From assembly GCA_028284075.1 (NCBI GenBank), contig JANQSL010000268.1:1-43305 (forward strand): a stretch of 43,305 bases of DNA. The letters are read 5' to 3'. A program made the translations under genes and the position numbers. The notes under the pieces are model-generated. The model was not told the DNA's origin, ran no database searches, and was given only the letters and a program-made list of their open reading frames with translations. Below, piece by piece: positions 8,781 through 16,718 of this stretch. This DNA is from Candidatus Sumerlaeia bacterium. GTDB lineage: Bacteria; Sumerlaeota; Sumerlaeia; SLMS01; JAHLLQ01. Every line of letters starts with the position of its first letter. Within the stretch, counting starts at the first letter, position 1.

Positions 8781-9389
8781 GTGGATAATCCAGAGAGCAA
8801 ATTACTAGCAGCAGGGATTCTCTCTCTTGTCGTTTCCGTATTGTTTTTTGTATTTGGAATCAATACGCCCGGAGGAGTCTTTGCAGGTATAGGGATGGTT
8901 TTAATATTCATAAGTCGGAGTGATCACTTTGAAGAGTTCGTGGTCGGTAAGGTTCGAGCGAAAACCAGAGACACAACCAAATTAGACTACAAAGTACGTG
9001 ATCTGGAGAACGCAAAATCCATTCTCGAAGACAAATACGAAAAGTTGGAATTGGAAATTAAAAATAAGGAACAAGAATTCAAGAAGCTCAGCAAGAAAAG
9101 AGACCGAGAATGGAAAACTAAAGTTGACGAAAGAGACCAAGAAATTCTCACGCTTGAGAGAAAGACAAAAAGGCTTACCGGAGGGCTCAATACAATCAAT
9201 GAGCTTCTTGAGGAATCAAACAGCACGGTTCAGACTATTCGGTGTTCTAGCTGTAATGAAGTGCTAGAGAAGGTCGATGCTCGAATTGTAGGCAATCAGA
9301 CATTTGGCTGCCGGAAATGCTTTAGAAAAACCTACGTGACAGTAAGAAACGGGCGGATATCAACAAGTTCAATTCCCAACAACTTCTGA
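8781..9389 (+). CDS. Hypothetical two-TM protein with coiled coil and C-terminal zinc ribbon
   Basis: Not a family I recognise. With the GTG start at 8781 (GGAG seven bases upstream) it has 202 residues; alternative GTG codons at 8742 and 8745 would abut the TIR-like stop codon. An N-terminal hydrophobic stretch, LLAAGILSLVVSVLFFVFG and then GGVFAGIGMVLIFI, forms two likely membrane helices. A long charged heptad-rich region (about residues 55-150, rich in Lys/Glu) should be a coiled coil. It ends in a CxxC...CxxC zinc ribbon (CSSC and CRKC about 20 residues apart). The gene is AT-rich compared with the flanking chromosome and lies 39 bp after the TIR-like gene and 26 bp before the next, suggesting one transcript. 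Confidence 0.75.
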   Translation: MDNPESKLLAAGILSLVVSVLFFVFGINTPGGVFAGIGMVLIFISRSDHFEEFVVGKVRAKTRDTTKLDYKVRDLENAKSILEDKYEKLELEIKNKEQEFKKLSKKRDREWKTKVDERDQEILTLERKTKRLTGGLNTINELLEESNSTVQTIRCSSCNEVLEKVDARIVGNQTFGCRKCFRKTYVTVRNGRISTSSIPNNF

Positions 9390-9415
9390 AAGTAAGTTCA
9401 AAGGGGAGTTGCTTT

Positions 9416-9943
9416 ATGAGTCAATTAGAAGACGGTGAAGTTAATTCCAATAAGAAGTGCCTTGTTAGACTTTGGGACTGGTTACGAGATCCTGACAATA
9501 GAGGCAGGATAGGGCTGACTCTTGGGATACTGACATTCTTCATCCTGATTGCCACATTCGTCAGAGAATCCAAACCAAACGAATCAAAGCAAAGTGTATC
9601 GACTGAAAGAGTAGTTGATGGCAAGATATATCTCACACTAACCCCTCGTGAGATGATTGAAAGCATTGAAGATATGACTGGTTTACAGGCAAAGAGATTT
9701 GTAGATAACACCTATAAAGGAAAGTGGATGAGGGTTGATGGTAAAATACTAGACGTAATGGGCGATGAAGGATCTGCCAGCCTACTATTTCTTGAAGGTT
9801 ACGCTATTCGTATCGATCTCCTTCAGAGCGAGTTCCAAAAAGCAACGCACCTTAGATCAGGAGACGACGTTTCGGCTGTAGGTGAGTTTCTGAGGATCGA
9901 AGGCAGAACGTTGATTCTAATAAACGGAGCGATCACAGATTGA
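9416..9943 (+). CDS. Hypothetical one-TM protein with OB-fold (tRNA_anti-like) domain
   Basis: A 175-residue protein with a short, charged cytoplasmic N-terminus, one membrane helix at about 33-49 (IGLTLGILTFFILIATF) and a C-terminal domain of about 80 residues. That domain has the pattern of the tRNA_anti-like/OB-fold putative lipoproteins (PF12869): YKGKWMRVDGKILDV, a central strand region, then LRSGDDVSAVGEFLRIEGRTLIL. Such domains are often exported and of unknown ligand. GGGGAG upstream of the ATG gives a strong ribosome-binding site. It is AT-rich like its island neighbours and is the last gene of the TIR-led operon, ending 17 bp before a convergent gene. The OB-fold call is by pattern only. 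Confidence 0.7.
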   Translation: MSQLEDGEVNSNKKCLVRLWDWLRDPDNRGRIGLTLGILTFFILIATFVRESKPNESKQSVSTERVVDGKIYLTLTPREMIESIEDMTGLQAKRFVDNTYKGKWMRVDGKILDVMGDEGSASLLFLEGYAIRIDLLQSEFQKATHLRSGDDVSAVGEFLRIEGRTLILINGAITD

Positions 9944-9960
9944 TTCCGGCACCAAACCAT

Positions 9961-10641
9961 CTATCTCTCGCCAAGAAAGGTTAGGTAAAAGAAATAGTAT
10001 CCGGTGGTAAAGCCTATCACCAAGCTAACTCCCCAGTTGATGAAGCGATCCTTCCACTTCCCCCTGCCGAATTCCCTTGCAGCGATCTCGAAAACCTTCT
10101 GCCTTTGCTCCTCTGACATCTCCCCGAGAATCTGGTTACTTTTCTTCAGTCCCTCGTTCTCCTTGCGCAATCTGTCCACCTCACCACGAAGATCCTGACC
10201 CAGTTCCTTGAGGTCTCCGAGTGTCTTTGCTGCCTGTCCGAATGACTTCTCGATGCTCTTGAAGTCGGGCAGATTGTATTCCCTGCCAAGCTTGATCTCA
10301 AGGCGCTCCGCTCTCCACTTTGACCTGCTCCAACGTGGTGGCGTCACTTTCTCCAACTGACTCTTGGAGGCTACCAAGACGAACAACATACCGGAAATGT
10401 ACACCAAACCTACCCTGTCGGTCTGGTGATGGACAAACGCCTCAAGGATCGCCAATATCACAATGGGACACATCAGGAAATAAATCCCAGCGATCAGCAT
10501 CGCAGCATCAGTAATGCTAACGCTCTTGGACCACTTCGGATAGAGAAATTGCAGCGCAAAACGAATTCCTAAATACATAAGGCCAAGAATTATCAGAGCA
10601 GCTATGATTTCCGATGCATACCTTTCCGTGAATTCAAGCAT
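9961..10641 (-). CDS. Hypothetical multi-TM protein with internal coiled coil
   Basis: Unrecognised 226-residue membrane protein. Three hydrophobic segments occupy the first 100 residues (IIAALIILGLMYLGIRF, MLIAGIYFLMCPIVILAIL, VGLVYISGMLFVLVAS) and a fourth is at the C-terminus (WGVSLVIGFTTGYYFFYL). Between them lies a soluble charged region with heptad character (LRGEVDRLRKENEGLKK). The ATG at 10641 is preferred because GGAG lies six bases upstream; an in-frame TTG at 10653 is the alternative. It converges on the OB-fold-like gene with 17 bp between the stops, so it belongs to the same island but is transcribed separately. The TM-coiled-coil-TM layout resembles membrane proteins often seen next to defence genes, but no function can be assigned. 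Confidence 0.72.
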   Translation of the reverse strand: MLEFTERYASEIIAALIILGLMYLGIRFALQFLYPKWSKSVSITDAAMLIAGIYFLMCPIVILAILEAFVHHQTDRVGLVYISGMLFVLVASKSQLEKVTPPRWSRSKWRAERLEIKLGREYNLPDFKSIEKSFGQAAKTLGDLKELGQDLRGEVDRLRKENEGLKKSNQILGEMSEEQRQKVFEIAAREFGRGKWKDRFINWGVSLVIGFTTGYYFFYLTFLGER

Positions 10642-10863
10642 TCTGCTCTCCAAGACCCGTTGCAGGTGGTCTGATCAATGGGAATGCTTTTGCCTCGTGC
10701 TCACCAGAGGGCAAACGAAACCGTGGCACTGACAGCAACGTCCTGACCCATGTCAGATTGTGAGCTTGCTTGTGTTTCGGAAGTTGTCTGTTACCAAATC
10801 TCCCGGCGAAGAAGAAGGTCACTTCTGTTATAAACAAACGCACTCCCGAGGCATTGACCGTCC
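10642..10863. other. Right edge of the accessory island, no gene seen
   Basis: About 220 bp of mixed composition upstream of the leftward membrane-protein gene. It should hold that gene's promoter. I looked for a copy of the tRNA-Val 3' end or of the 7665-7708 repeat and found none. A 10-base match AGACCCGTTG occurs here (about 10652) and near 8771, most likely by chance. Confidence 0.4.
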
Positions 10864-11139
10864 ATGAGCTGTTCCAGGTTCTTCGATTATGAGCGCCGCC
10901 CTCTATTGCGGGCGATGATCAAGAAGTGGGAAGTCGGCACTAACAATAAGGGAATGCCGACGCTTACCCTGTTGGACACGGTGGATGTGCCAGACAGTCC
11001 TGCCCAGCTTGGCCGGTTTCCCAGACTGGCCGATGGTGTGTCGGATCTGGGCTTTGGCCGAACTGTCGGAACCAACTCAGGCTTCATGCACTACCGGATA
11101 AAGGAAACGGGTACTACAGTCTGCCTCAGCAGACGGTGA
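10864..11139 (+). CDS. Small hypothetical protein, possibly a gene remnant
   Basis: A 91-codon open frame with third positions mostly G or C, like the host genes rather than the AT-rich island. It has no recognised domain; the product contains a TLTLLDTVDVPD stretch and ends with GFMHYRIKETGTT. The nearest purine-rich motif, GAGG, is 13 bases upstream, too far for a good ribosome-binding site. The last 14 bases overlap the 3' end of the convergent radical SAM gene. It could be a genuine small gene, the tail of a gene cut by the island insertion, or a chance frame. Confidence 0.35.
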   Translation: MSCSRFFDYERRPLLRAMIKKWEVGTNNKGMPTLTLLDTVDVPDSPAQLGRFPRLADGVSDLGFGRTVGTNSGFMHYRIKETGTTVCLSRR

Positions 11140-12664
11140 CACCTTCGGCGTGTTCCTTGGCGGTGGCGTCATCCCAGGAATGATAGCGGTCGCCCATGGG
11201 CATCAGCTTGCGCAGGCGGCGTTTGATTTTGGCTCCGATCAGGTCGGAGATGGGAAGGTTTGCAGCAACATGGTCGACGTTGCCGACAGCGGAGCTGACG
11301 CTGTCCAGCTCCTTCTTCATCTGCTGGTACTTCCATGTCGCCTTGCCGAGGTTCACGCCAAGCTTGAGGTACGTGATAAACTCTTCGCGCGGGATGTTCT
11401 CGTCGTTCAGATAAACCCAGCGGTTTCTCAGATAACTGCTGGAATCCTCAACGTCCTGATCGGTGATGGAAACGGTGGGAAGAATGTCTTCGTCCGTGTA
11501 ACCGAATTTGCTCTTTGCCTGATACCAGAACTGCGTGCCGGGATAAACGGTCAGGGGCACGAATTCGACATAGTACATGACGTCCATGCTGTTCTGAACG
11601 AACTCGAACGTGTCGAGAATGTCGGCGCGGGTTTCGTTCGGTGCACCGAGAATGAAACAGGAGGCGTATTTGACGCCATGGCGGCGACCGAGTTCAATTG
11701 CGTGCTCGTTTTTCTCGCGACTTGAGGCCTGTTTGTTGAAAGTCTTCAGTGTGGCGTCGGAGCCGGATTCAAGACCGATGTTCAAATAGTCGAAATTGGT
11801 CTTTGCGAACTCCTCCATGATCTCATCGTCAAGAAGGTTCGAGCGAACGAAGGCGGTGAAGTTCGTACCGTGATGAAGACCCCGGCGACGGACTTCGCGG
11901 AGGATGTCAATGACGCGCTGCTTGCGAACGACGAAGAGGTCGTCAAAGATGTTGATGAGCTTCGGACCATACTTCTCTTTGATGAGTTCGATCTCGCCCA
12001 CAACGTAATCGGTGGAAGGAAAACGGTATTTCGTGCCCCAGTGCTTGACGGTCGAGCAGAAGGAGCAGTCGTAGGGACAGCCGCGGCTTGTCAGGATCTG
12101 AATTTCGTTGGCGGAGCTTCCCCACTGGTTTTCCGTCCCGAACTGATAGAGCATGTCGCGATCGGGATAAGGGATGGAATCCAGGTCCTGGATCGCAGGG
12201 CGGGAGGGCGTCCGCTGAAGGCTACCATCCTCGTCATGAAAAAGAAGCCCCTGAACTTTTCGCAGGTCCGACGCTTCATATCGGCCCCGGTCCTTGAGAA
12301 GCTGTACCAGTTCAGCAAAGGTTTCCTCACCCTCACCGAGAACGGCACAGTCCCAAATCCGATCGAGAATCGTCGGCAGCGTGGAGACGTGAGGACCGCC
12401 GCAAATAACCGGAATCCCCAGCTCATCCTTGATCCGGCGGGCATCGTTGACGGCAACAGTGGTATTGTAAGTTGTGAACGTAATCCCGACAAGGTCTGGT
12501 TTTTCAGCAATCAGGTCGTCGAGGCTGCGGCGGGCAAAAAACTCCACGCCCTCCAGCTTCGTACGCGCATAAGCCGCGAGGTAGCCGGGACCGAGGGGCG
12601 GCAGGCTGTAGTTCCAGTCATCGAAAACACCGGGGTGACAGGCGAGATACAAACCGACTTTCAT
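11126..12664 (-). CDS. B12-binding-domain radical SAM protein
   Basis: Cytoplasmic iron-sulfur radical enzyme of 512 residues. The N-terminal 140 residues form a cobalamin-binding-type Rossmann domain (LPPLGPGYLAAYA, LVGITFTTYNTTVAVN, VICGGPHVSTLP, VLGEGEETFAEL). The radical SAM core starts at RGCPYDCSFC with the 4Fe-4S cysteines C196, C200 and C203 (CxxxCxxC), and continues through INIFDDLFVV and LNIGLESGSD. The C-terminal 150 residues are variable. The family includes hopanoid and lipid-modifying enzymes as well as methylthiotransferase-like and peptide-modifying ones, so substrate is unknown. The ATG at 12664 has AGGA seven bases upstream; a TTG at 12670 is less likely. It diverges from a fatty acid desaturase, which hints at a lipid role only by proximity. 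Confidence 0.9.
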   Translation of the reverse strand: MKVGLYLACHPGVFDDWNYSLPPLGPGYLAAYARTKLEGVEFFARRSLDDLIAEKPDLVGITFTTYNTTVAVNDARRIKDELGIPVICGGPHVSTLPTILDRIWDCAVLGEGEETFAELVQLLKDRGRYEASDLRKVQGLLFHDEDGSLQRTPSRPAIQDLDSIPYPDRDMLYQFGTENQWGSSANEIQILTSRGCPYDCSFCSTVKHWGTKYRFPSTDYVVGEIELIKEKYGPKLINIFDDLFVVRKQRVIDILREVRRRGLHHGTNFTAFVRSNLLDDEIMEEFAKTNFDYLNIGLESGSDATLKTFNKQASSREKNEHAIELGRRHGVKYASCFILGAPNETRADILDTFEFVQNSMDVMYYVEFVPLTVYPGTQFWYQAKSKFGYTDEDILPTVSITDQDVEDSSSYLRNRWVYLNDENIPREEFITYLKLGVNLGKATWKYQQMKKELDSVSSAVGNVDHVAANLPISDLIGAKIKRRLRKLMPMGDRYHSWDDATAKEHAEGVTVC

Positions 12665-12967
12665 GGACAAATCCTGAGCGCTTTGAGGTTCCGGCGAATG
12701 TCCCGGGAAAGGGCTCTACCCCGACAATCGGGTTCTTTTCACCACTGGCACCGCAGGAAAGCAAGCATCAAGCCACAAAAAACGCCGGAGAGCGCTGAAT
12801 TTCATGGCCTTGTAACGAAAACGTGGCGAGCGGGGAAACACCCCTTGCAGCCGTCCACCGGGTCCTCTCAGATCACTCTCGTTTTACCCGGTTGGGTAAT
12901 GTCCGCCATCCTGCCAGTGTCTGGAAGTCGCTGTCATCAGCCTCCTCCCCTAGAAAGTTTAAACTCC
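12665..12967. other. Divergent intergenic region, radical SAM / desaturase
   Basis: These 303 bp separate two divergent genes and should carry both promoters; no convincing -35/-10 pair was found. A small stem CCCGA-CAA-TCGGG followed by TTCTTTT lies at 12720-12739 and looks like a weak plus-strand terminator, though no plus-strand gene precedes it. A CGAATGTCCCGGGAAA element at 12695-12710 has a near copy upstream of the FGE-like gene (24709-24725). Confidence 0.4.
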
Positions 12968-14044
12968 ATGAGCGTTGCCGAGTCCGTCGACCCAAGCCTG
13001 GACGACCCCAGTCTCGACGAAACAGCCCTTTCCGCCTCTCAGGGCCACAAACCCGCCCGTTATTGGAACCAGGTCGTGGCACCCTTCAAGGGCCCTGATA
13101 CGAAAGACAGTCTTCTACAACTTGCCACGACGGCTCTTCTGTTTGCCGGCTGCTGGCTTGCAATGTTTTTCAGTCTTCAGATAAACTACCTGCTGACACT
13201 GCTACTGGCGATCCCGACCGCCGGCTTCGTCATGCGCCTTTTCATGATTCAGCATGACTGCGGCCATGGATCGTACTTCAAGTCAAAGCGCGCGCGGGAT
13301 ATCGTCGGTTTCTGGATCGGCGTTGTGACATTGACCCCTTACGGCGCATGGCGTCAGTCTCATGCTTATCACCATTCCCATTCAGGCGATTTGGATTTCC
13401 GGGGCTTCGGCGATATTGCCACAATCACCGTGCAGGAGTATCGTGCAAAATCGTGGCTCGGCAAACTGGGATACCGGCTTTATCGTCACCCCGTCATGAT
13501 GCTCGTTGTCGGACCGGCTTTTTACTTCCTGATCAAACACCGCTATCCCTGGGATCTTCCGCGCTCGTGGAAAGGTGCATGGACCAGTGTCTGGAAAACG
13601 AATCTTTGCGTGGCTGCCATTTTTGGAATCGCCGCTTACACGATCGGGCTCGACCGCTTCCTGCTGATCCAGCTTCCGGTCACGTTGCTGGCCTGCTCCG
13701 CGGGAGTTTTCCTTTTCTATGTTCAACATCAGTTCGAAGACACGTACTGGCACCGCCACGAAAACTGGGATTATTTTGATGCCGCGATCTTCGGAAGCTC
13801 GCATCTGGTTTTACCGCGGCCATTGCAATGGCTGACGGCAAATATTGGAATTCATCATGTTCACCACTTGAACAGTCAGATTCCAAACTACAAGCTGGAA
13901 GCGTGTCTCAAGTCAAACGAGAAGCTTCAACAAGCCCGGCAGATCACTCTTGCGGACACATGGAAGCTCTTCCGCCTGACACTTTGGGACGAGGACGGCC
14001 AGCGGCTTATTCGCTTTCGGGATGTGAATCGCGCGGCCGCATGA
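12968..14044 (+). CDS. Membrane fatty acid desaturase (DesA/Delta-12-like)
   Basis: Di-iron integral membrane desaturase introducing a double bond into acyl chains of lipids. The 358-residue product carries the three histidine boxes: HDCGH at 96-100, HAYHH at 132-136 and HHVHH at 296-300, with hydrophobic helices at 52-93, 113-125, 173-190 and 211-250. The box pattern fits the omega-6/acyl-lipid desaturase group of PF00487. I start at ATG 12968, just before the conserved region; the open frame continues upstream for hundreds of codons antisense to the radical SAM gene, and an in-frame ATG at 12899 is possible. It is followed after 15 bp by yjbQ. Confidence 0.9.
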   Translation: MSVAESVDPSLDDPSLDETALSASQGHKPARYWNQVVAPFKGPDTKDSLLQLATTALLFAGCWLAMFFSLQINYLLTLLLAIPTAGFVMRLFMIQHDCGHGSYFKSKRARDIVGFWIGVVTLTPYGAWRQSHAYHHSHSGDLDFRGFGDIATITVQEYRAKSWLGKLGYRLYRHPVMMLVVGPAFYFLIKHRYPWDLPRSWKGAWTSVWKTNLCVAAIFGIAAYTIGLDRFLLIQLPVTLLACSAGVFLFYVQHQFEDTYWHRHENWDYFDAAIFGSSHLVLPRPLQWLTANIGIHHVHHLNSQIPNYKLEACLKSNEKLQQARQITLADTWKLFRLTLWDEDGQRLIRFRDVNRAAA

Positions 14045-14059
14045 CGCAAACCCGGAACC

Positions 14060-14467
14060 ATGAACGAAGCCATTGCCGTCAGCGTACCCGGTCAGGGTCT
14101 TCACGAGTTTACAGCGCAGGTCGAAGAGGTCGTCCGCAAGTCAGACACTGTTGACGGACTTTGCACGCTCTTTATTCAGCACACATCCGCCAGCCTCACG
14201 ATCCAGGAAAACGCCGACCCCAGCGCTAGGCACGATCTCGAGACGTGGCTGAACCGGCTCGTTCCCGAAAACGACCCCCACTTTACCCACACTCTCGAGG
14301 GGCCCGACGACATGCCTTCGCACATCAAAGCGGCACTCACGGCCACATCGCTTTCGGTTCCGATCATGAACGGACGCCTGGCACTGGGAACATGGCAGGG
14401 CATTTACCTTTGGGAACATCGACGCCACCGCGGGACGCGGCGGGTGGTTGTCAGCGTATTGAGTTGA
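14060..14467 (+). CDS. YjbQ/UPF0047 family protein (secondary thiamine-phosphate synthase type)
   Basis: Small cytoplasmic protein of 135 residues, the normal family length. The core motifs are present: LFIQHTSASLTIQENADPSA near residues 38-57, LEGPDDMPSHIKAALTATSLSVPI, and LGTWQGIYLWEHR near the C-terminus. Some members show weak thiamine-phosphate synthase activity, but the physiological role is unsettled. It starts 15 bp after the desaturase and ends 7 bp before hyuA, so the four plus-strand genes from the desaturase to hyuB are probably one operon. Confidence 0.9.
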   Translation: MNEAIAVSVPGQGLHEFTAQVEEVVRKSDTVDGLCTLFIQHTSASLTIQENADPSARHDLETWLNRLVPENDPHFTHTLEGPDDMPSHIKAALTATSLSVPIMNGRLALGTWQGIYLWEHRRHRGTRRVVVSVLS

Positions 14468-14474
14468 GGCCCGC

Positions 14475-16718
14475 ATGACACGAGGAACAAAGCCCTGGCG
14501 TATCTGCGTCGATACGGGCGGCACCTTTACCGACTGCATCGCAACGAGCCCGGCAGGTGAACCACTTCGGGTCAAAGTCCTGAGCAGCAGTTCGCTTCGC
14601 GGAACAATCTCCGGCATTGTCTCTCCGAGAAGACTCAGCGTTTCACAGCGCTGGAATGCACCGAACGATTTCGTCAAGGGATGCAGGATTCGGCCGCTTG
14701 GATTCGATGGCGCGGGCATTCTGATTAACGGGTTCAAATCGGACGAAGGGATCATCGAGCTTTCCGAAGACATTCCGGACATGTTCACGGAAGGCGGTGT
14801 TTTCGAAGTCCAAAGTGGAGAGGAAGCTCCGGTTCTGGCAGCACGTCTCGTTACGGGTACGGCGTACGGCACTCCCCTGCCGCCGGTCGAAATGCGTCTC
14901 GCAACGACCCGTGGCACCAACGCACTGCTGGAGGGAAAGGGCTTCGCTCCGGCGCTCTTTATTACAAAGGGATTCAAGGACCTGCTGGAGATCGGAACTC
15001 AAGCCCGCCCGGAACTGTTCGCGCTGAACATTGAGAAGCCGAACCAGCTCTATGCGGATGTTGTTGAAGTCGAAGAGCGGCTCGATGCACGCGGGGACGT
15101 CCTCACAACTCTTTCCCTCGATGGGCTCGCGGAGCGATGTGACGAACTTCTAAGACGCGGCGTCACGGTTGCCGCGGTGGCGTTCATGCACAGTTATCTC
15201 AACCCGCTTCATGAGCATTCGATGCGTGACTGGTTGTTACAGCGGGGATTCGAGCGTGTATCGTGTTCCGGTGATTTGTCGCCGGTCATTCGCCTTCTGC
15301 CGCGTGCACAAACCGCCGTGACCGATGCATACCTGGGACCTGTTATCGAGCAGTATCTTGGCAACGTGCGGCAACAGGCAGGACAGGAGTCGTTGAGGCG
15401 GCTGCATGTCATGACAAGCGCCGGGGGTCTTCAATCGCCTGATCGCTATCACGCCAAGGACAGTCTGTTGAGCGGACCCGCGGGAGGAGTCGTGGGCTCT
15501 TCAACAACGGCGCGTGAATCGGGGTTCGAGCGTGCCATTGCATTCGATATGGGGGGAACCAGCACAGACGTTTCGCGGTTCGACGGTGACTATGTGTATG
15601 TCTTCGAACACCGTGTTGGCAATGCACAACTCCTGGCTCCGGCACTTGCGATTGAAACTGTCGCGGCAGGCGGGGGAAGCATCTGCGGCTACCGCAACGG
15701 CCAGTTGTTCGTCGGGCCTGAAAGCGCGGGTGCGGATCCCGGTCCGGCGTGCTATGGCGCGGGCGGCCCGCTGACAGTTACGGACGTCAACCTCCTGCTG
15801 GGACGCGTCTACGACCAGGAGTTCGAGATCCCAATTGATCGTTCCGTGGCGGAGTCATGCGTGGATGACCTCCTGAAAGAAGTGCAGCACCGCACGGGCA
15901 TGCCGATGGAGCGCCATCGCCTGCTGGAAGGGTTCCTTCAACTGGCGAACGAGCGCATGGCGGATGCAATCAATCGAATCTCGGTCAGCGAAGGATGTGA
16001 TCCCACGGAATACGCCCTTGTTTCCTTTGGCGGAGCAGGAGGTCAACATGCCTGTGCGATTGCAACACTGCTGGGAATTCGAACGATCATCGTTCCGGGT
16101 GCCGCCAGTCTTCTGAGTGCATACGGATTGATGAATGCATTGATTGAACGCTTCGCGGAGCGGCAGATTCTCAAGCCGCTTTCAGATATTAAACCCGAGC
16201 TCTTCGACATCATGCACAGCCTCGAGAAAGAGGCTCGCGACGCCTTGCAGCAGGAAGGGCTTATAGCTTCGGAAATCCACGTCCGAAGGCGAATTGCAAA
16301 TCTTCGACTGCTGGGCCAGGATTCAGTGCTCTCCATCGAAATTGAAGATGCGGCTTCACTGGAGACTTGTTTTCGCCATCGATTCATGGAACTGTTCGGA
16401 TACTTTCCAGAGGGCAAGACCGTGGAAATCGAGTCCCTTCGAGTCGTGGTCTCAGAAAAGGCTCAACCGATGCCCTGTGGCGATAAAGCAGTGGAAACGG
16501 AGGAGGCACGGGCCACTCGAAGCCATCGTGCGATCATTGCCGGAACGGAGCGGGAGTTACCTGTCCACCTGCGCGCTGATTTAAGAATCGGGGCACATGC
16601 ACAAGGCCCCTGTCTCTATGCTGATCGACATACTTCCGTGTTCGTTGAATCCGGCTGGAGCTTTCAACTGAACAATGCCGGCAGTTTGATCCTCAAAGCA
16701 GGTCACTCTGACTCATGA
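14475..16718 (+). CDS. hyuA: Hydantoinase/5-oxoprolinase subunit A (HyuA)
   Basis: ATP-dependent amidohydrolase subunit; with HyuB it would open 5-oxoproline or a hydantoin ring. The 747-residue product begins with the actin-like phosphate motif ICVDTGGTFTDCIA, has MRLATTRGTNALLEGKG, LLSGPAGGVVGSS, FDMGGTSTDVSRFDG and SFGGAGGQHACAIA. Between residues about 50 and 130 it carries the extra segment typical of 5-oxoprolinase-like (rather than short hydantoinase) members, which favours 5-oxoprolinase. The start ATG is 7 bp after yjbQ, and its stop overlaps the hyuB start by four bases (ATGA), consistent with a translationally coupled complex. Confidence 0.92.
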   Translation: MTRGTKPWRICVDTGGTFTDCIATSPAGEPLRVKVLSSSSLRGTISGIVSPRRLSVSQRWNAPNDFVKGCRIRPLGFDGAGILINGFKSDEGIIELSEDIPDMFTEGGVFEVQSGEEAPVLAARLVTGTAYGTPLPPVEMRLATTRGTNALLEGKGFAPALFITKGFKDLLEIGTQARPELFALNIEKPNQLYADVVEVEERLDARGDVLTTLSLDGLAERCDELLRRGVTVAAVAFMHSYLNPLHEHSMRDWLLQRGFERVSCSGDLSPVIRLLPRAQTAVTDAYLGPVIEQYLGNVRQQAGQESLRRLHVMTSAGGLQSPDRYHAKDSLLSGPAGGVVGSSTTARESGFERAIAFDMGGTSTDVSRFDGDYVYVFEHRVGNAQLLAPALAIETVAAGGGSICGYRNGQLFVGPESAGADPGPACYGAGGPLTVTDVNLLLGRVYDQEFEIPIDRSVAESCVDDLLKEVQHRTGMPMERHRLLEGFLQLANERMADAINRISVSEGCDPTEYALVSFGGAGGQHACAIATLLGIRTIIVPGAASLLSAYGLMNALIERFAERQILKPLSDIKPELFDIMHSLEKEARDALQQEGLIASEIHVRRRIANLRLLGQDSVLSIEIEDAASLETCFRHRFMELFGYFPEGKTVEIESLRVVVSEKAQPMPCGDKAVETEEARATRSHRAIIAGTERELPVHLRADLRIGAHAQGPCLYADRHTSVFVESGWSFQLNNAGSLILKAGHSDS

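Noticed and set aside
8771-10661. AGACCCGTTG repeated near 8771 and 10652 as a possible island direct repeat
   Set aside because: A ten-base match, one copy lying inside or at the start of a coding region, does not define an insertion boundary.
12720-12739. Small stem CCCGA-CAA-TCGGG with T-rich tail
   Set aside because: It looks like a plus-strand terminator, but no plus-strand gene or transcript precedes it.
11870-12967. 366-codon upstream extension of the desaturase frame
   Set aside because: It is antisense to the radical SAM gene and has no family similarity; the desaturase begins near 12968.
14620-14870. Apparent insertion in the N-terminal part of HyuA
   Set aside because: A segment of this kind is usual in 5-oxoprolinase-type members of the family, so it is not novel.
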